Notes: generated by a model not told the origin, from the letters alone. A stretch of DNA of 64,000 bases from Nocardioides soli (GCF_014191495.1 NZ_JACHWR010000001.1:1550001-1614000); one strand, 5' to 3'. Positions 17,719 through 30,052 are shown, numbered from the stretch's first letter. Numbers and translations: made by a program.

Positions 17719-19302
17719 ATGAAGAAGATGCCCACATACACCGCACCCGGCGTCTACGTCGAGGAAGTTCCGTCCTCCCAGAAGGTCCTGTCTGCCGCGC
17801 CGACCGCGGTGGCCGCCTTCGTCGGATTCACGGCGACCTTCCCGACCGACGACCCCAACGACCCTCAGGGCCTGTCGCCCCGGCTCGTCACGAGCTGGTC
17901 GCAGTTCGAGAGCCTCTACGGCGGCTTCGCCGAGGGCTGCATCCTCCCGCTCTCCGTCTACGGGTACTTCGCCAACGGCGGCTCGATCGCCTACATCTGC
18001 CGCGTCCCGAACACCGAGCCCGCCGGCGAGCCGGCCCGCCTGGCCCTCCCGGCGGCGGACCGCGCGCTCGGACTCCCCGTCGCCGTCGAGAGCCTCGAGG
18101 CCGACGCGAGCATCACGCTCCAGGTGTCGACCGACGACGCCGGTGACGACGACACCGACGGCCCCGCGACGTTCTCCATCGACGTCCTCGAGGGAGGCGC
18201 GGTCGTCGAGTCCTTCTCCGGCCTCGACTTCGGCAAGGGCGACTCCAACGTGGCGACCAAGGTGAACGCCACCTCGACCCGGATCAAGATCGCCCTCGAG
18301 CTCGACGACAGCGTCGACCTCGGCGCCCAGCTCGAGCTGGTCAAGCCGGGCAGCTATGCACTCGAGAAGGCGGCCCCGGTGCCGGTCCCGGTCACCGGTT
18401 CGAAGTTCGCCGGCTCCGAGTCGGCGCGCAAGGGCATCAACGGCCTGACCGTCGCCGAGGACGTCACCATGGTGATCGTGCCCGATCTGGTCACCGCCGC
18501 CACCAAGGACGACGGCACCGTCGACCTCAACCTGTGGAAGGCCGTCCAGACCGCGCTGATCTCGCACTGCGAGCAGAACGGCAACCGGATGGCGGTGCTG
18601 GACTCTCCGCCGGGCATGAGCCCGCAGCAGATCAAGGAGTGGCGCAGCGACGTCGCGATGTACGACTCGGCGTACGCCGCGCTGTACTACCCCTGGGTCA
18701 AGGTCGACAACCCGACCGGCAGCAACGGCAACAGCGAGATCCTGATCCCGCCGTCCGGCCACGTCGCCGGCGTCTGGGCACGCACCGACGACACGCGTGG
18801 CGTCTGGAAGGCCCCGGCCAACGACACCATGCGCGGCGTGCTCGACATCGAGCGCACGGTCAGCCAGAACGAGCAGTCGCTGCTGAACCCGATCGGCATC
18901 AACTGCATCCGCCCGTTCGGCACCCGCGGCATCCGGATCTGGGGCGCGCGCACGCTGTCCTCGGACACCGACTGGAACTACATCAACGTCCGCCGCCTGT
19001 TCAACATGGTGGAGACCACGATCCTGACCGGCACCCAGTGGGCGGTCTTCGAGCCCAACGACATGGCGCTGTGGGAGGGCGTGAAGCGCACCGTCGGTGC
19101 GTTCCTGCGCGGTCTCTGGTCGGCCGGCGCCCTGTTCGGCACGTCCGCCGACGAGGCGTTCTACGTCAAGTGCGACGCCGAGACCAACCCGCCGGAGTCG
19201 ATCGACCAGGGTCTGCTGGTGGTCGAGGTCGGCATCGCGCCGGTGAAGCCCGCCGAGTTCGTGGTCTTCCGGATCAGCCAGAAGAAGCAGGTCGCCGGCT
19301 GA
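17719..19302 (+). CDS. CIS contractile sheath protein (phage tail sheath family)
   Basis: A 527-aa tail sheath protein. The N-terminus TYTAPGVYVEEVPSSQKVLSAAPTAVAAFVG is the classic sheath start. The C-terminal region IRIWGARTLSSDTDWNYINVRRLFNMVETTI and the end PAEFVVFRISQK match the conserved sheath core that interlocks with neighbours. I used the ATG at 17719 (MKKMPTY); the ATG at 17728 is an alternative. A 16633 upstream extension of this frame is shadow sequence opposite the regulator. Sheath hexamers wrap the tube and contract on firing. It is the first gene of the main structural run, with a possible promoter in the 17569-17718 gap. Confidence 0.95.
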   Translation: MKKMPTYTAPGVYVEEVPSSQKVLSAAPTAVAAFVGFTATFPTDDPNDPQGLSPRLVTSWSQFESLYGGFAEGCILPLSVYGYFANGGSIAYICRVPNTEPAGEPARLALPAADRALGLPVAVESLEADASITLQVSTDDAGDDDTDGPATFSIDVLEGGAVVESFSGLDFGKGDSNVATKVNATSTRIKIALELDDSVDLGAQLELVKPGSYALEKAAPVPVPVTGSKFAGSESARKGINGLTVAEDVTMVIVPDLVTAATKDDGTVDLNLWKAVQTALISHCEQNGNRMAVLDSPPGMSPQQIKEWRSDVAMYDSAYAALYYPWVKVDNPTGSNGNSEILIPPSGHVAGVWARTDDTRGVWKAPANDTMRGVLDIERTVSQNEQSLLNPIGINCIRPFGTRGIRIWGARTLSSDTDWNYINVRRLFNMVETTILTGTQWAVFEPNDMALWEGVKRTVGAFLRGLWSAGALFGTSADEAFYVKCDAETNPPESIDQGLLVVEVGIAPVKPAEFVVFRISQKKQVAG

Positions 19303-19355
19303 CGCCGGGGCCCCCGACACCCACTCGTCCTAACTAGAGACCGGAGACCACAGTC

Positions 19356-19829
19356 ATGGGCAACGACCTCATCGCGACCGACCCGATCGTCGCGCAGAAC
19401 TTCTACCTGGAGATCGACGGCGAGAACATCATCCTGTCCGGCGTCTCGGGCCTGGACGTCGAGCACGACGTCGTGACCATCCAGCAGAACGGCCCGACGG
19501 GCAAGATGCAGGTGGTCAAGACGCGCGGCAACACGCAGAAGGCGCCCGACCTGACCATCACCCGGATGGCGCCGGCCGACGCCATGTCGGACCCGATCTG
19601 GAAGTGGTTCATCGCGATCCGCGACAAGGGTCTGACCATGAACCGCGCCAGCGCTCGCAAGAACGGCTCGATCGTCCTCTACGACACCTCGTTCGCCGAG
19701 GTGGGCCGCTTCAACTTCATCAAGGGCTGGCCGTCCAAGATCGCCACCGACGCCGTCAGCACGGAGTCGAACGAAGCGGTCAAGGAGACCATCACCCTCG
19801 TCATCGAGCGCCTCGACAGGGTCAAGTGA
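19356..19829 (+). CDS. CIS inner tube protein 1 (gp19/Hcp-like)
   Basis: A 157-aa tail tube protein of the T4 gp19 family: NFYLEIDGENIILSGVSGLDVEHDVV at the start, GKMQVVKTRGNTQKAPDLTITRM in the middle, and SNEAVKETITLVIERLDRV at the end. Hexameric rings stack to form the tube inside the sheath. A GGAGA Shine-Dalgarno lies about 10 bp before the ATG. It follows the sheath gene after 53 bp and its stop overlaps the next gene's GTG. It corresponds to Pvc1-type tubes; a second, diverged tube protein is encoded at 20521. Confidence 0.93.
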   Translation: MGNDLIATDPIVAQNFYLEIDGENIILSGVSGLDVEHDVVTIQQNGPTGKMQVVKTRGNTQKAPDLTITRMAPADAMSDPIWKWFIAIRDKGLTMNRASARKNGSIVLYDTSFAEVGRFNFIKGWPSKIATDAVSTESNEAVKETITLVIERLDRVK

Positions 19830-20323
19830 ACTCTCTCCGCACGTCGTACGAGTTCACCCTTCCGCGTGGCTACGTGGACGGTCAGGGCGGCCTGCACAAG
19901 ACCGGCCGGATGCGGCTGGCGACGGCTCGGGACGAGCTGGAGCCGCTGCGCGACCCGACCGTGCAGGGTCCCGACGACCCGCGTCTCACCATCCTGGTGC
20001 TGACCCGGGTCGTGGAGCAGCTGGGCACCCTCGACCTGGTCACCTCGCACGACATCGAGGGACTGTTCGCGGTGGACCTGGCCTTCCTCCAGGACTTCTA
20101 CGGGGTGATCAACTTCGGCAGCCAGGAGGAGTACGAGGCACTGGTCAACGCCCAGGCCTCGTCCTCCCTCCTGGGAGTCGACTCGCCGTCCGCACCCGCT
20201 CCCGCCGCCGAGGCGGAGCCGGGTGCGGACGGGGAGCCGTCCGCACCCACGGGAGCGCCGGATCCGGGTCCGCGGCCGAACCTGCGTCGAGCGGTCGAGG
20301 AGATCCCGCGCAAGGTCCAGTGA
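19826..20323 (+). CDS. Phage tail assembly chaperone-like protein of the CIS
   Basis: A 165-aa protein. The conserved part is the first 110 residues (YEFTLPRGYVDGQGGLHKTGRMRLATARDEL..., then LTILVLTRVVEQLG and VADL/VDLAFLQDFYGVINF). This resembles tail assembly chaperones of the E/41/14 type. Residues after about 115 are a low-complexity Ala/Pro/Gly tail. I chose the GTG at 19826, which overlaps the tube stop by 4 bp; the longer open frame is shadow. The position between tube and DUF6760 genes is typical of actinobacterial CIS loci. Binding to the tape-measure-like protein is the expected role but is not shown here. Confidence 0.7.
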   Translation: MNSLRTSYEFTLPRGYVDGQGGLHKTGRMRLATARDELEPLRDPTVQGPDDPRLTILVLTRVVEQLGTLDLVTSHDIEGLFAVDLAFLQDFYGVINFGSQEEYEALVNAQASSSLLGVDSPSAPAPAAEAEPGADGEPSAPTGAPDPGPRPNLRRAVEEIPRKVQ

Positions 20324-20354
20324 TGGACGCACGGATGCGCGAGGTGACGGCGCG

Positions 20355-20534
20355 ATGATGCGTTACCCCACCGAGGCGCTGTGGCAGGAGATAGCGTTCC
20401 TCGCCTACCACCTGCACTGGCGTCTCGACGACCTGCTCGACCTCGAGCACATGGATCGGGTGCGGATGGTGCGGGCCGTGGTCTCACTGAACGATCGAGC
20501 ATGGCAGGCGGTGCGTGAATATGGCCAGCAGTGA
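20355..20534 (+). CDS. Small CIS protein, DUF6760-like (Pvc6-like)
   Basis: A 59-aa protein, RYPTEALWQEIAFLAYHLHWRLDDLLDLEHMDRVRMVRAV, matching the small DUF6760-type proteins found just before or after the tube genes of contractile injection clusters. It is helical, with a conserved Tyr/His/Trp cluster (AYHLHW) and an LEHxxR motif. ATG codons at 20355 and 20358 are both possible. Its end overlaps the start of the second tube gene. The function in the particle is unknown; conservation of position suggests an assembly role. Confidence 0.75.
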   Translation: MMRYPTEALWQEIAFLAYHLHWRLDDLLDLEHMDRVRMVRAVVSLNDRAWQAVREYGQQ

Positions 20535-20999
20535 CATCACGACCCCCCTCGGGGGCGATCTGCCCATCGCCAACCGGTTCCTCTTCGAGCTGGACGGCGT
20601 GGAGCTCGGCGTCTTCAAGGAGGTGACCGGGCTCAACGTCAGCGTCCAGACCGAGGAGATCCGCGAGGGCGGGCAGAACGGCTACGCCCACCAGGTCCCG
20701 AGCCGGATGACCTGGCCGAACCTGGTGTTCCGGCGTGGCGTGACCGACAGCAACGCGCTCTTCGACTGGTTCAGCAAGACCTCCGGCGAGGGCTTCGCCG
20801 CCAACCAGAACAAGCTCACCAAGTCGACCGGTGCCGTCACGGTCATCGACGCCGGCGGCAACCGGCTACGGTCGTGGGAGTTCATCGACGTCTTCCCGGT
20901 CCGGTGGCGCGGTCCCGACTTCTCCGTGGAGAGCGCGGACCCGCTCGAGGAGGAGCTCGAGGTCGCGCACCACGGGTTCCGGGCGGTCACGCAGGCGTC

Positions 21000-21003
<4 letters not shown>
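20521..21003 (+). CDS. CIS inner tube protein 2 (gp19/Hcp-like, baseplate-proximal)
   Basis: A 160-aa tail tube homologue: IANRFLFELDGVELGVFKEVTGLNVSVQTEEIREGG..., then MTWPNLVFRRGVTDSNALFDWF and LEEELEVAHHGFRAV. It belongs to the same fold as the 157-aa tube protein but is clearly diverged, as with the Pvc1/Pvc5 pair, where the second forms the first ring on the baseplate. The ATG at 20521 was preferred; an in-frame GTG at 20515 would add two residues. It overlaps the DUF6760-like gene upstream and, by 4 bp, the 1018-aa gene downstream. Confidence 0.9.
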
Positions 21004-24055
<3,052 letters not shown>

Positions 24056-24056
<1 letters not shown>

Positions 24057-24715
24057 TGGCCGAGCTCGAGAAGGCGTTCCTGGAGATCGAGGGCGGCGAG
24101 CGCGTCCCCTGCCTCTACAACCCCGAGACGATCGTCGTGGGCCGCCGCAACAACTGGGTCTCCAACCCGATGCCGGGCCAGGGCGTGCCGACGCTGCGGT
24201 ACGCCGGGGCCAACTCCGGCTGGCTCAAGGTCGACCTGGTCTTCGACACCACGACCGTCGGCACCGCGGTCACCGAGCACACCGGCAAGATCGTCGGGCT
24301 GATGGACGTCGACCCGGGGCTGCCCGGCGCCGACGAGACGACCGCGAACGTCCGGCCGCCGACGGTCACCTTCCACTGGGGCGACCTGCACTCGTTCAAG
24401 GCCGTGATCCAGGGCCTGCGGCTGTCGTTCACCTACTTCTCCTCCACCGGGACGCCGCTGCGCGCCAACATGGAGCTCGAGCTGCGGCAGTACGAGCCGT
24501 CCCAGGCCTTCGGCCCGCAGAACCCCACGTCCGGCACCCCGAAGCCGCACCGCGTGCACCGGGTGCAGCCCGGGGAGACCCTGGACCGGATCAGCGCCCG
24601 CTACTACGGCGACTCGACCCGCTGGCGGCTGCTCGCGCAGGCCAACGGCCTCGAGGACCCCCTCGCCGTCCGCCCCGGCACGATGCTGACCGTGCCCCGG
24701 CTCGAGGGCTCCTGA
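24056..24715 (+). CDS. LysM-domain CIS baseplate adaptor (Pvc7/gp53-like)
   Basis: A 219-aa protein. Residues 1-160 are the CIS adaptor domain (LEIEGGERVPCLYNPETIVVGRRNNW, then KVDLVFDTTTVG and FKAVIQGLRLSFTYF). A C-terminal LysM motif follows at about 165-215 (HRVQPGETLDRISARYYGDSTRWRLLAQANG). In contractile systems this protein connects the tube and spike with the baseplate, and the LysM module is structural rather than a peptidoglycan binder. The ATG at 24056 overlaps the preceding stop (TGATG); an in-frame ATG at 24041 is less likely. The stop overlaps the spike gene start. Confidence 0.9.
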
Positions 24716-26469
24716 TGCCGGACTTCCTGGAGGCGCCCGTCGTCAAGATCAACGGGCAGAAGCTCACCGCGGCCCAGCTCGACGCGCTGGTGTCGGTCGA
24801 GGTCGACCGCGGCGTCAACCTGGTCGGCCGGGCGACGCTGCGCTTCGTCGAGACCGGCTTCGACCTCGTGGTCCAGCCGAAGCTCACCCTCGGCACCGAG
24901 GTCGCGATCGGCGTCCACAACGGCCCGACCGTCTTCTCCGGCGAGGTCACCGGGGTCAGCCTGGACCAGTCCGACTTCGGCGCGGCCACCACCGAGCTGT
25001 CCGTCACCGTCGACGACAAGGCGCACAAGCTCGGCGGCCAGACCCAGAACCGCGCCTTCCTCAACCAGACGTACTCCGACGTGCTCTCGTCGTTCGCGGG
25101 CGAGGCCGGCCTGTCCGCCGACGTCACGGCGTTCGGCGACGTCCAGGAGTACCTGCTCCAGTCCGGCACCAACCTCGCCTACCTGGACTGGGTCACCGCG
25201 CGGTTCGGCATGCTGTGGTGGGTCGCCGACGGCAAGCTCACGGTGAAGCCGGCGGGTGCCTCCAGCGCCAGGGTCGACCTGCAGATGGGCACCACCCTGC
25301 AACGGCTCTCGACCCGGGCCTCGAGCCGGCACTCCGGCAAGGTCACCGTCACCGGCTGGGACGTCAAGCAGCAGCGGGCGATCACGAACACCGCCACCGA
25401 CACGGTCCCGCAGGAGGCCCAGCTCTTCGCGAAGGTCCCGGGACGTACGGCGGGAGCCGGCACGACCGCGACGGTGGCGTCGTCGCCGCTCACCACCGAC
25501 GAGGCCCAGGCGGTGAGCAAGGGCATGCTCGCGCAGTCGTCCGCGGCCGCGGTGACGGCCCGCGGGACGTGCGTGGTCCACGGCGGCCTGGCACCCGGGG
25601 TCAAGGTCTCCATCTCCGACGCGGGGGCCGCGAGCGGCACCTACTTCGTCACCCGGGTCCAGCACGTCTACACGCGCTCCGGCTTCGACACCCACTTCAC
25701 GGCCGGGCCGCTGCAGCCCGACACCCTGGTGGATCTCCTGGGCCCGCCGCCGGCGGCGCCCGGCGGCGCGATCGACGGCCTGGTCACGGCGGTGGTGACC
25801 GACAACAAGGACAAGGAGAACTGGGGCCGGGTCAAGGTGAAGTTCCCGAGCCTCGGCAGCGCCGGCGGCGTCGAGTCGGCCTGGGCGCGCGTCCTCACAC
25901 TGGGCGGCGGCAAGGAGCGCGGCGTCGTCTTCCATCCCGAGGTCAACGACGAGGTGCTGGTGGGGTTCGAGGGCGGCGACACCCGACGGCCGGTCGTGCT
26001 CGGCGGCCTGTACAGCGCGGCGAACAAGCTGCCCAACACCGACAACGTGGGCTCGGACGGCAAGACCGAGTTCCGCCGGATCACCTCCCGGGTCGGGCAC
26101 CTCATCGAGCTCGCCGACGGCACGTCGCCGGACAAGAAGCACGTGCTGCTCAAGACCAAGAACGGGCACCAGATCCGGGTCGGCGAGGACGCCGTGCTCG
26201 TCGAGACCGCCAACAAGCCGATCACGATCAAGAACGGTCAGGCGGAGATCTCCTTCACCGACCAGGGCGACATCACCATCAAGGGCATGAACATCACGAT
26301 CACGGCGAACGGGTCGCTCAAGCTCGAGGGCAAGACCGGCCTGGAGATCAAGACGGCGGCGAGCGGCAAGCTGGAGGCCGGCATGCTCAGCGTGAAGGCG
26401 CAGGGCATGGGCACGGTCGAGGCGGGCGGCGTGCTCGCCGTCAAGGGCGCATCGGTGGCGATCAACTGA
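24715..26469 (+). CDS. CIS central spike protein (VgrG/gpD-gpV-like, Pvc8)
   Basis: A 584-aa spike. The N-terminal gpD-like region (about 1-335) contains the typical SDVLSSFAGEAGL and YLLQSGTNLAYLDWVTARFGMLWWV segments. A gpV-type OB-fold follows (about 345-450: GLVTAVVTDNKDKENWGRVKVKFP... and EVLVGFEGGDTRRPVVLGGLY). The end is a repetitive beta-helix (about 480-584) with KNGQAEISFTDQGDITIKGMNITI periodicity. The protein should form the trimeric spike that carries the PAAR-like tip. No C-terminal effector extension is visible. ATGA overlaps join it to the LysM gene upstream and the gp25 gene downstream. Confidence 0.94.
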   Translation: MPDFLEAPVVKINGQKLTAAQLDALVSVEVDRGVNLVGRATLRFVETGFDLVVQPKLTLGTEVAIGVHNGPTVFSGEVTGVSLDQSDFGAATTELSVTVDDKAHKLGGQTQNRAFLNQTYSDVLSSFAGEAGLSADVTAFGDVQEYLLQSGTNLAYLDWVTARFGMLWWVADGKLTVKPAGASSARVDLQMGTTLQRLSTRASSRHSGKVTVTGWDVKQQRAITNTATDTVPQEAQLFAKVPGRTAGAGTTATVASSPLTTDEAQAVSKGMLAQSSAAAVTARGTCVVHGGLAPGVKVSISDAGAASGTYFVTRVQHVYTRSGFDTHFTAGPLQPDTLVDLLGPPPAAPGGAIDGLVTAVVTDNKDKENWGRVKVKFPSLGSAGGVESAWARVLTLGGGKERGVVFHPEVNDEVLVGFEGGDTRRPVVLGGLYSAANKLPNTDNVGSDGKTEFRRITSRVGHLIELADGTSPDKKHVLLKTKNGHQIRVGEDAVLVETANKPITIKNGQAEISFTDQGDITIKGMNITITANGSLKLEGKTGLEIKTAASGKLEAGMLSVKAQGMGTVEAGGVLAVKGASVAIN

Positions 26470-26912
26470 TGGCCGACTCCACGGTGCGCAGGCACGACGA
26501 CCCGGGCCAGCCCGACTCGTCGTTCATCGGACGCGGCTTCGCGTGGCCCATGGGCGTCGACCACACCGGCACGATCGCGCTCTCGGACGGCGTACCCGAC
26601 CTCGACCGCTCCATCGAGCTGGTGCTGATGACCGCGCCCGGCGAGCGGCTGATGCGGCCGCAGTTCGGCTGCCGGATCTGGGAGCTGCTCTTCGAGCCCG
26701 TCACCGGCAACCTGCTGGGGCTGATCGCCGAGGCGGTCCGCGACGCGCTCGCACAGTGGGAGCCCCGAATCGTCGTCGAGGAGGTCACTCCCGAGGCCGA
26801 TCCCGCCAATCACGCGTTGGTCCGCATCCAGATCGGATATCGCGTACGCGCGACCAACGACCGTCGTAACCTCGTCTATCCCTTCTACGTCATCCCCCAC
26901 GACGCCGAGTAG
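26469..26912 (+). CDS. CIS baseplate wedge protein (gp25-like, Pvc9)
   Basis: A 147-aa protein of the gp25/lysozyme-like baseplate family: GRGFAWPMGVDHTGTIALSDG, DLDRSIELVLMTAPGERLMRPQFGCRIWELLFEP and IRIQIGYRVRATNDRRNLVYPFYV. Despite the lysozyme-related name this is a structural sheath-initiating baseplate subunit. The ATG at 26469 overlaps the spike gene stop. It is followed after 18 bp by the gpJ-like gene, keeping the gp25-gp6-gp7 order of other contractile tails. Confidence 0.94.
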   Translation: MADSTVRRHDDPGQPDSSFIGRGFAWPMGVDHTGTIALSDGVPDLDRSIELVLMTAPGERLMRPQFGCRIWELLFEPVTGNLLGLIAEAVRDALAQWEPRIVVEEVTPEADPANHALVRIQIGYRVRATNDRRNLVYPFYVIPHDAE

Positions 26913-26930
26913 CCACCAGTAGGACGACCG

Positions 26931-28880
26931 ATGCCGCTGCCCACGCCCGCCCTCGACGATCGGACCTTCCAGGACATCGTCGACGAGGCCAAGCGCCTGA
27001 TCCCGCGCTACTGCCCCGAGTGGACCAACCACAACGTCTCGGACCCCGGCGTCGCGCTGATCGAGCTGTTCGCGTGGATGAGCGAGATGGTGCTCTACCG
27101 CGTCAACCAGGTGCCCGACCGGCTCTTCGTGCACTTCCTCAACATGGTGGGCATCGAGCCGTTCCCGCCCTCGGTGGCCCGGACCGACCTGACGTTCTGG
27201 CTCTCCGCCGTCCTCGAGCAGCCGGTGCTGGTGCCCGAGAACACCCCCGTGATGACGCAGACCAGCGTCGCCGAGACCGACAGCGTCGTGTTCACGACCA
27301 CCCAGGACCTGCTGATCGCTCCCCCGGAGCTGGTGGCCGCCAAGTCGTCCTCGGTGGCCAGCGAACAGGTCACCGACGTCTGGGAGGACCTCCGCTTCGG
27401 CACCGACGGCGCCCGCTGCTTCTCGTCGGACCCGCTGACGCCGGGCGACGCCTTCTACCTCGGCTTCAGCGGCACGCTGGCGGGCATGGTGGTGAGCCTG
27501 CGCGTCGAGGCCCAGGCCGAGGGCATCGGCGTCGACCCGCGCAACCCTCCGCTGCTGTGGGAGGTCTGGAACGGCGAGGGCTGGCTGCCGGCCCGGGTCC
27601 ACGAGGACACCACCGGCGGGCTCAACCGGCCGGGCGAGGTCATCTTGATGGTGCCGGTCGAGCACGAGCCGCTGACGGTCGCGAACGAGTCGGCGTACTG
27701 GCTGCGAGCGCGGCTGCTCGCACCCCGCGCCGGCCAGCCGACGTACCGCAACTCACCGCGGGTCCGCGGCCTCGAGGTGTCCGCGCTCGGCGGCACCGTG
27801 GCGGCCGAGCACGCCGAGGTGATCGGCAGCGAGACCCTCGGGCGCAGCAACGGCGCACCCGCGCAGACCTTCCAGGTCGGTCGTCATCCCGTGCTGCCAC
27901 GGCGCTCGGACGAGACCGTCCGGATCGTCGACGGCACCCGCACCCATGTCTGGCAGGAGGTCGAGGACTTCTCCGCGTCGGGGCCCGACGACCGCCACTA
28001 CGTGTGGGACAGCGGCACCGGCGTGATCCACTTCGGTCCCCGGATCCGCTACCCCGACGGGTCGGTGCGCCAGCACGGCGCGATCCCTCGCGACGGCGCG
28101 TTCGTCGAGGTCAGCGGCTACCGCCACGGCGGTGGGTCGCGGGGCAACGTCGGCGCCCGCACGCTCAGCCTGCTGCGCAACGCGGTCCCGTTCGTGAACG
28201 GCGTGATCAACCTCGCGCCCGCCTCGGGCGGCGTCGACGCCGAGACCGTCGCCGAGGCCAAGGCCCGCGGCCCGCTGACCCTGCGCACCGGCCAGCGTGC
28301 GGTGACCGCACGCGACTTCGAGCGGCTGACGCTGGAGTCCTCGATCGAGGTCGCCCGGGCCCGCTGCCGACCCGCGGGCCGCGGCAACGGCGCGGTGCAG
28401 CTGCTCGTCGTACCGCACGTGCGCTCCGACCCGACGACCCACCAGCTCGACGACTTCGCGATCTCCCAGCAGCTGATGGGCACGATCACCGACGCGCTCG
28501 ACGAGCACCGCCTCGTCGGCACCGCCGTCGAGGTGAGTACGCCGTACTACCAGGGCGTCTCGGTGGTCGCGCTGGTCCACGGCGCGCCGGGCCGGCCCGC
28601 CGCGCTGGTGCGGCAGCGGGCGATGGACACGCTGGCGCGGTTCCTCAACCCGCTGGTCGGCGGCTCCGACGGCACCGGCTGGCCCTTCGACGCCGACGTG
28701 AACCTCGCCGTGGTCACCCAGCTCCTCGAGAGCGTCGACGGCGTGGAGCGGGTCGACGAGGTGCTGCTCTACGAGTACGACCTGCGCACCGGTCGGCGCC
28801 TCGGCGGCGGCAAGGACGTCGTACGCCTGGACAAGCAGTCGCTGTTCCTCTCCGCCGGCCACCAGGTGGTGGTCCGGTGA
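26931..28880 (+). CDS. CIS baseplate protein J-like (gp6/Pvc11)
   Basis: A 649-aa protein. It starts LPTPALDDRTFQDIVDEAKRLIPRYCPEWTNHNVSDPGVALIELFAWM, the standard N-terminus of the putative baseplate assembly (gpJ/gp6-like) family. The later region includes RTGQRAVTARDFERLTLESSIEVARARC and the C-terminal LNPLVGGSDGTGWPFDADVN. It would form the wedge dimers of the baseplate together with the gpI-like partner. It overlaps the next gene's GTG by 4 bp. The length is usual for CIS and below that of some phages. Confidence 0.92.
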   Translation: MPLPTPALDDRTFQDIVDEAKRLIPRYCPEWTNHNVSDPGVALIELFAWMSEMVLYRVNQVPDRLFVHFLNMVGIEPFPPSVARTDLTFWLSAVLEQPVLVPENTPVMTQTSVAETDSVVFTTTQDLLIAPPELVAAKSSSVASEQVTDVWEDLRFGTDGARCFSSDPLTPGDAFYLGFSGTLAGMVVSLRVEAQAEGIGVDPRNPPLLWEVWNGEGWLPARVHEDTTGGLNRPGEVILMVPVEHEPLTVANESAYWLRARLLAPRAGQPTYRNSPRVRGLEVSALGGTVAAEHAEVIGSETLGRSNGAPAQTFQVGRHPVLPRRSDETVRIVDGTRTHVWQEVEDFSASGPDDRHYVWDSGTGVIHFGPRIRYPDGSVRQHGAIPRDGAFVEVSGYRHGGGSRGNVGARTLSLLRNAVPFVNGVINLAPASGGVDAETVAEAKARGPLTLRTGQRAVTARDFERLTLESSIEVARARCRPAGRGNGAVQLLVVPHVRSDPTTHQLDDFAISQQLMGTITDALDEHRLVGTAVEVSTPYYQGVSVVALVHGAPGRPAALVRQRAMDTLARFLNPLVGGSDGTGWPFDADVNLAVVTQLLESVDGVERVDEVLLYEYDLRTGRRLGGGKDVVRLDKQSLFLSAGHQVVVR

Positions 28881-29464
28881 CCGTCGAGAGGCTGAGCAGC
28901 ACGGTGGTGCCCGGCGGCCAGACCCGGCCGCAGCGGTCCCCGTCGTGGATGCTCGACCAGCTCCCGGTCTCGATGCTCGACCAGGACTTCTTCGTCCGGT
29001 TCGTGTCGATCTTCCAGGACCTGGGCGGCGCGCTGCTCGAGGACGCCGACAGCATCGAGCACATCCCCGACAGCACGGTCACGCCCGCGCCGATGCTGCC
29101 CTACCTCGCGTCCTGGATCGGTGTCGAGACCATCGACGATTCCCAGCCGGAGGCGCTGCAACGCCGTATCGTGTCCGGTGCGGCGAAGACGCTGACCTGG
29201 CGGGGCACGGCCCGCGGACTCAGCTCCTACCTGGAGCTGATCACCGAGGGACCGGCCAGCGTCGAGGAGGGCGGCGGCATCTGGCGTGCCGGCGACGCAC
29301 CCGAGGACACCGCCTGGGTGGTGATGCGGGTGGAGTCGACGGGACTGCTGGAGCTCGACGACTTCATCGACGTGGTCCGCGACGAGGTCCCGGCCCACGT
29401 CCGCGCGGAGCTGTACGTCGGGCCCGACCGGGTGTGGACGAGCGAGGAGGAGTGGCCGGGGTGA
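28877..29464 (+). CDS. CIS baseplate protein gpI-like (gp7/Pvc12)
   Basis: A 195-aa tail protein I/gp7-like subunit: QLPVSMLDQDFFVRFVSIFQDLGGALLEDADSIEHI, then PYLASWIGVETIDD and LQRRIVSGAAKTLTWRGTARGLSSYLELITE, all typical of the phage tail protein I family in CIS. It starts with GTG at 28877 inside the gpJ-like stop and overlaps the zinc-ribbon gene at its end. The protein pairs with the gpJ-like subunit in baseplate wedges. The shorter size than T4 gp7 is normal for simple baseplates. Confidence 0.9.
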   Translation: MTVERLSSTVVPGGQTRPQRSPSWMLDQLPVSMLDQDFFVRFVSIFQDLGGALLEDADSIEHIPDSTVTPAPMLPYLASWIGVETIDDSQPEALQRRIVSGAAKTLTWRGTARGLSSYLELITEGPASVEEGGGIWRAGDAPEDTAWVVMRVESTGLLELDDFIDVVRDEVPAHVRAELYVGPDRVWTSEEEWPG

Positions 29465-30030
29465 GCGAGACGCTGACCGGCAGGCACGTGCTCTCCGGCG
29501 ACGAGCCGGAGCAGCCGGAAGCGGCCGCCGACATCGACGACCAGCCCACCGAGGCGCTGGCGCCGCCGCTCGCCATCCCGGTGCCGACCAACGCCCCGCC
29601 GGAGCAGGTCACCTGCCCCGAGTGCGGCACCGTCGCGATGGTCGCGCTCACCCGCCGCGAGTCCACGGACTTCTGCGCCACCTGCGACTTCCCGCTCTTC
29701 TGGACGCCGTCGAAGGTCATGCTCGACACCGGCGACACCGCCGGCGAGTCGCTGCGGCGACTGCCGGGCACGTCGGGCCGCGCGACCGTCGGCTCGGCCA
29801 CCTGCCCGCACTGCGCCGAGGGCAACCTGATCACCGCCGAGATCTGCATCCGCTGCGGCGGGCTGATGAACCCGCCCGCCCCGGTGCCGGTCGTCGCGGC
29901 CCCGCCCCCGCCGCCACCCCCGCCCGCCCCCGAGCCGAAGGCGAAGACGCCGCTGTGGGTCTGGATCGTCGGCGGCGTCACTCTCCTGCTCCTGGTCGCG
30001 CTGGTCGTCTACTTCTTCGTCACCAACTGA
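29461..30030 (+). CDS. Tail-anchored protein with two zinc ribbons and a polyproline linker (CIS operon)
   Basis: A 189-aa protein starting with GTG at 29461 inside the stop of the gpI-like gene. Two four-cysteine zinc ribbons are visible: C52/C55/C72/C75 (CPECG...CATCD) and C115/C118/C129/C132 (CPHC...CIRCG). A polyproline stretch (about 137-157), a short Lys-rich segment and one C-terminal transmembrane helix at about 165-187 (WVWIVGGVTLLLLVALVVYFF) follow. The topology should be a cytoplasmic zinc-ribbon head on a membrane tail anchor. As last gene of the CIS run it is a candidate for tethering or sensing at the inner face of the membrane. No homologue is recognised by name. Confidence 0.75.
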   Translation: MSETLTGRHVLSGDEPEQPEAAADIDDQPTEALAPPLAIPVPTNAPPEQVTCPECGTVAMVALTRRESTDFCATCDFPLFWTPSKVMLDTGDTAGESLRRLPGTSGRATVGSATCPHCAEGNLITAEICIRCGGLMNPPAPVPVVAAPPPPPPPPAPEPKAKTPLWVWIVGGVTLLLLVALVVYFFVTN

Positions 30031-30052
30031 CCACCGCGTCGGCGCGCCGGGC

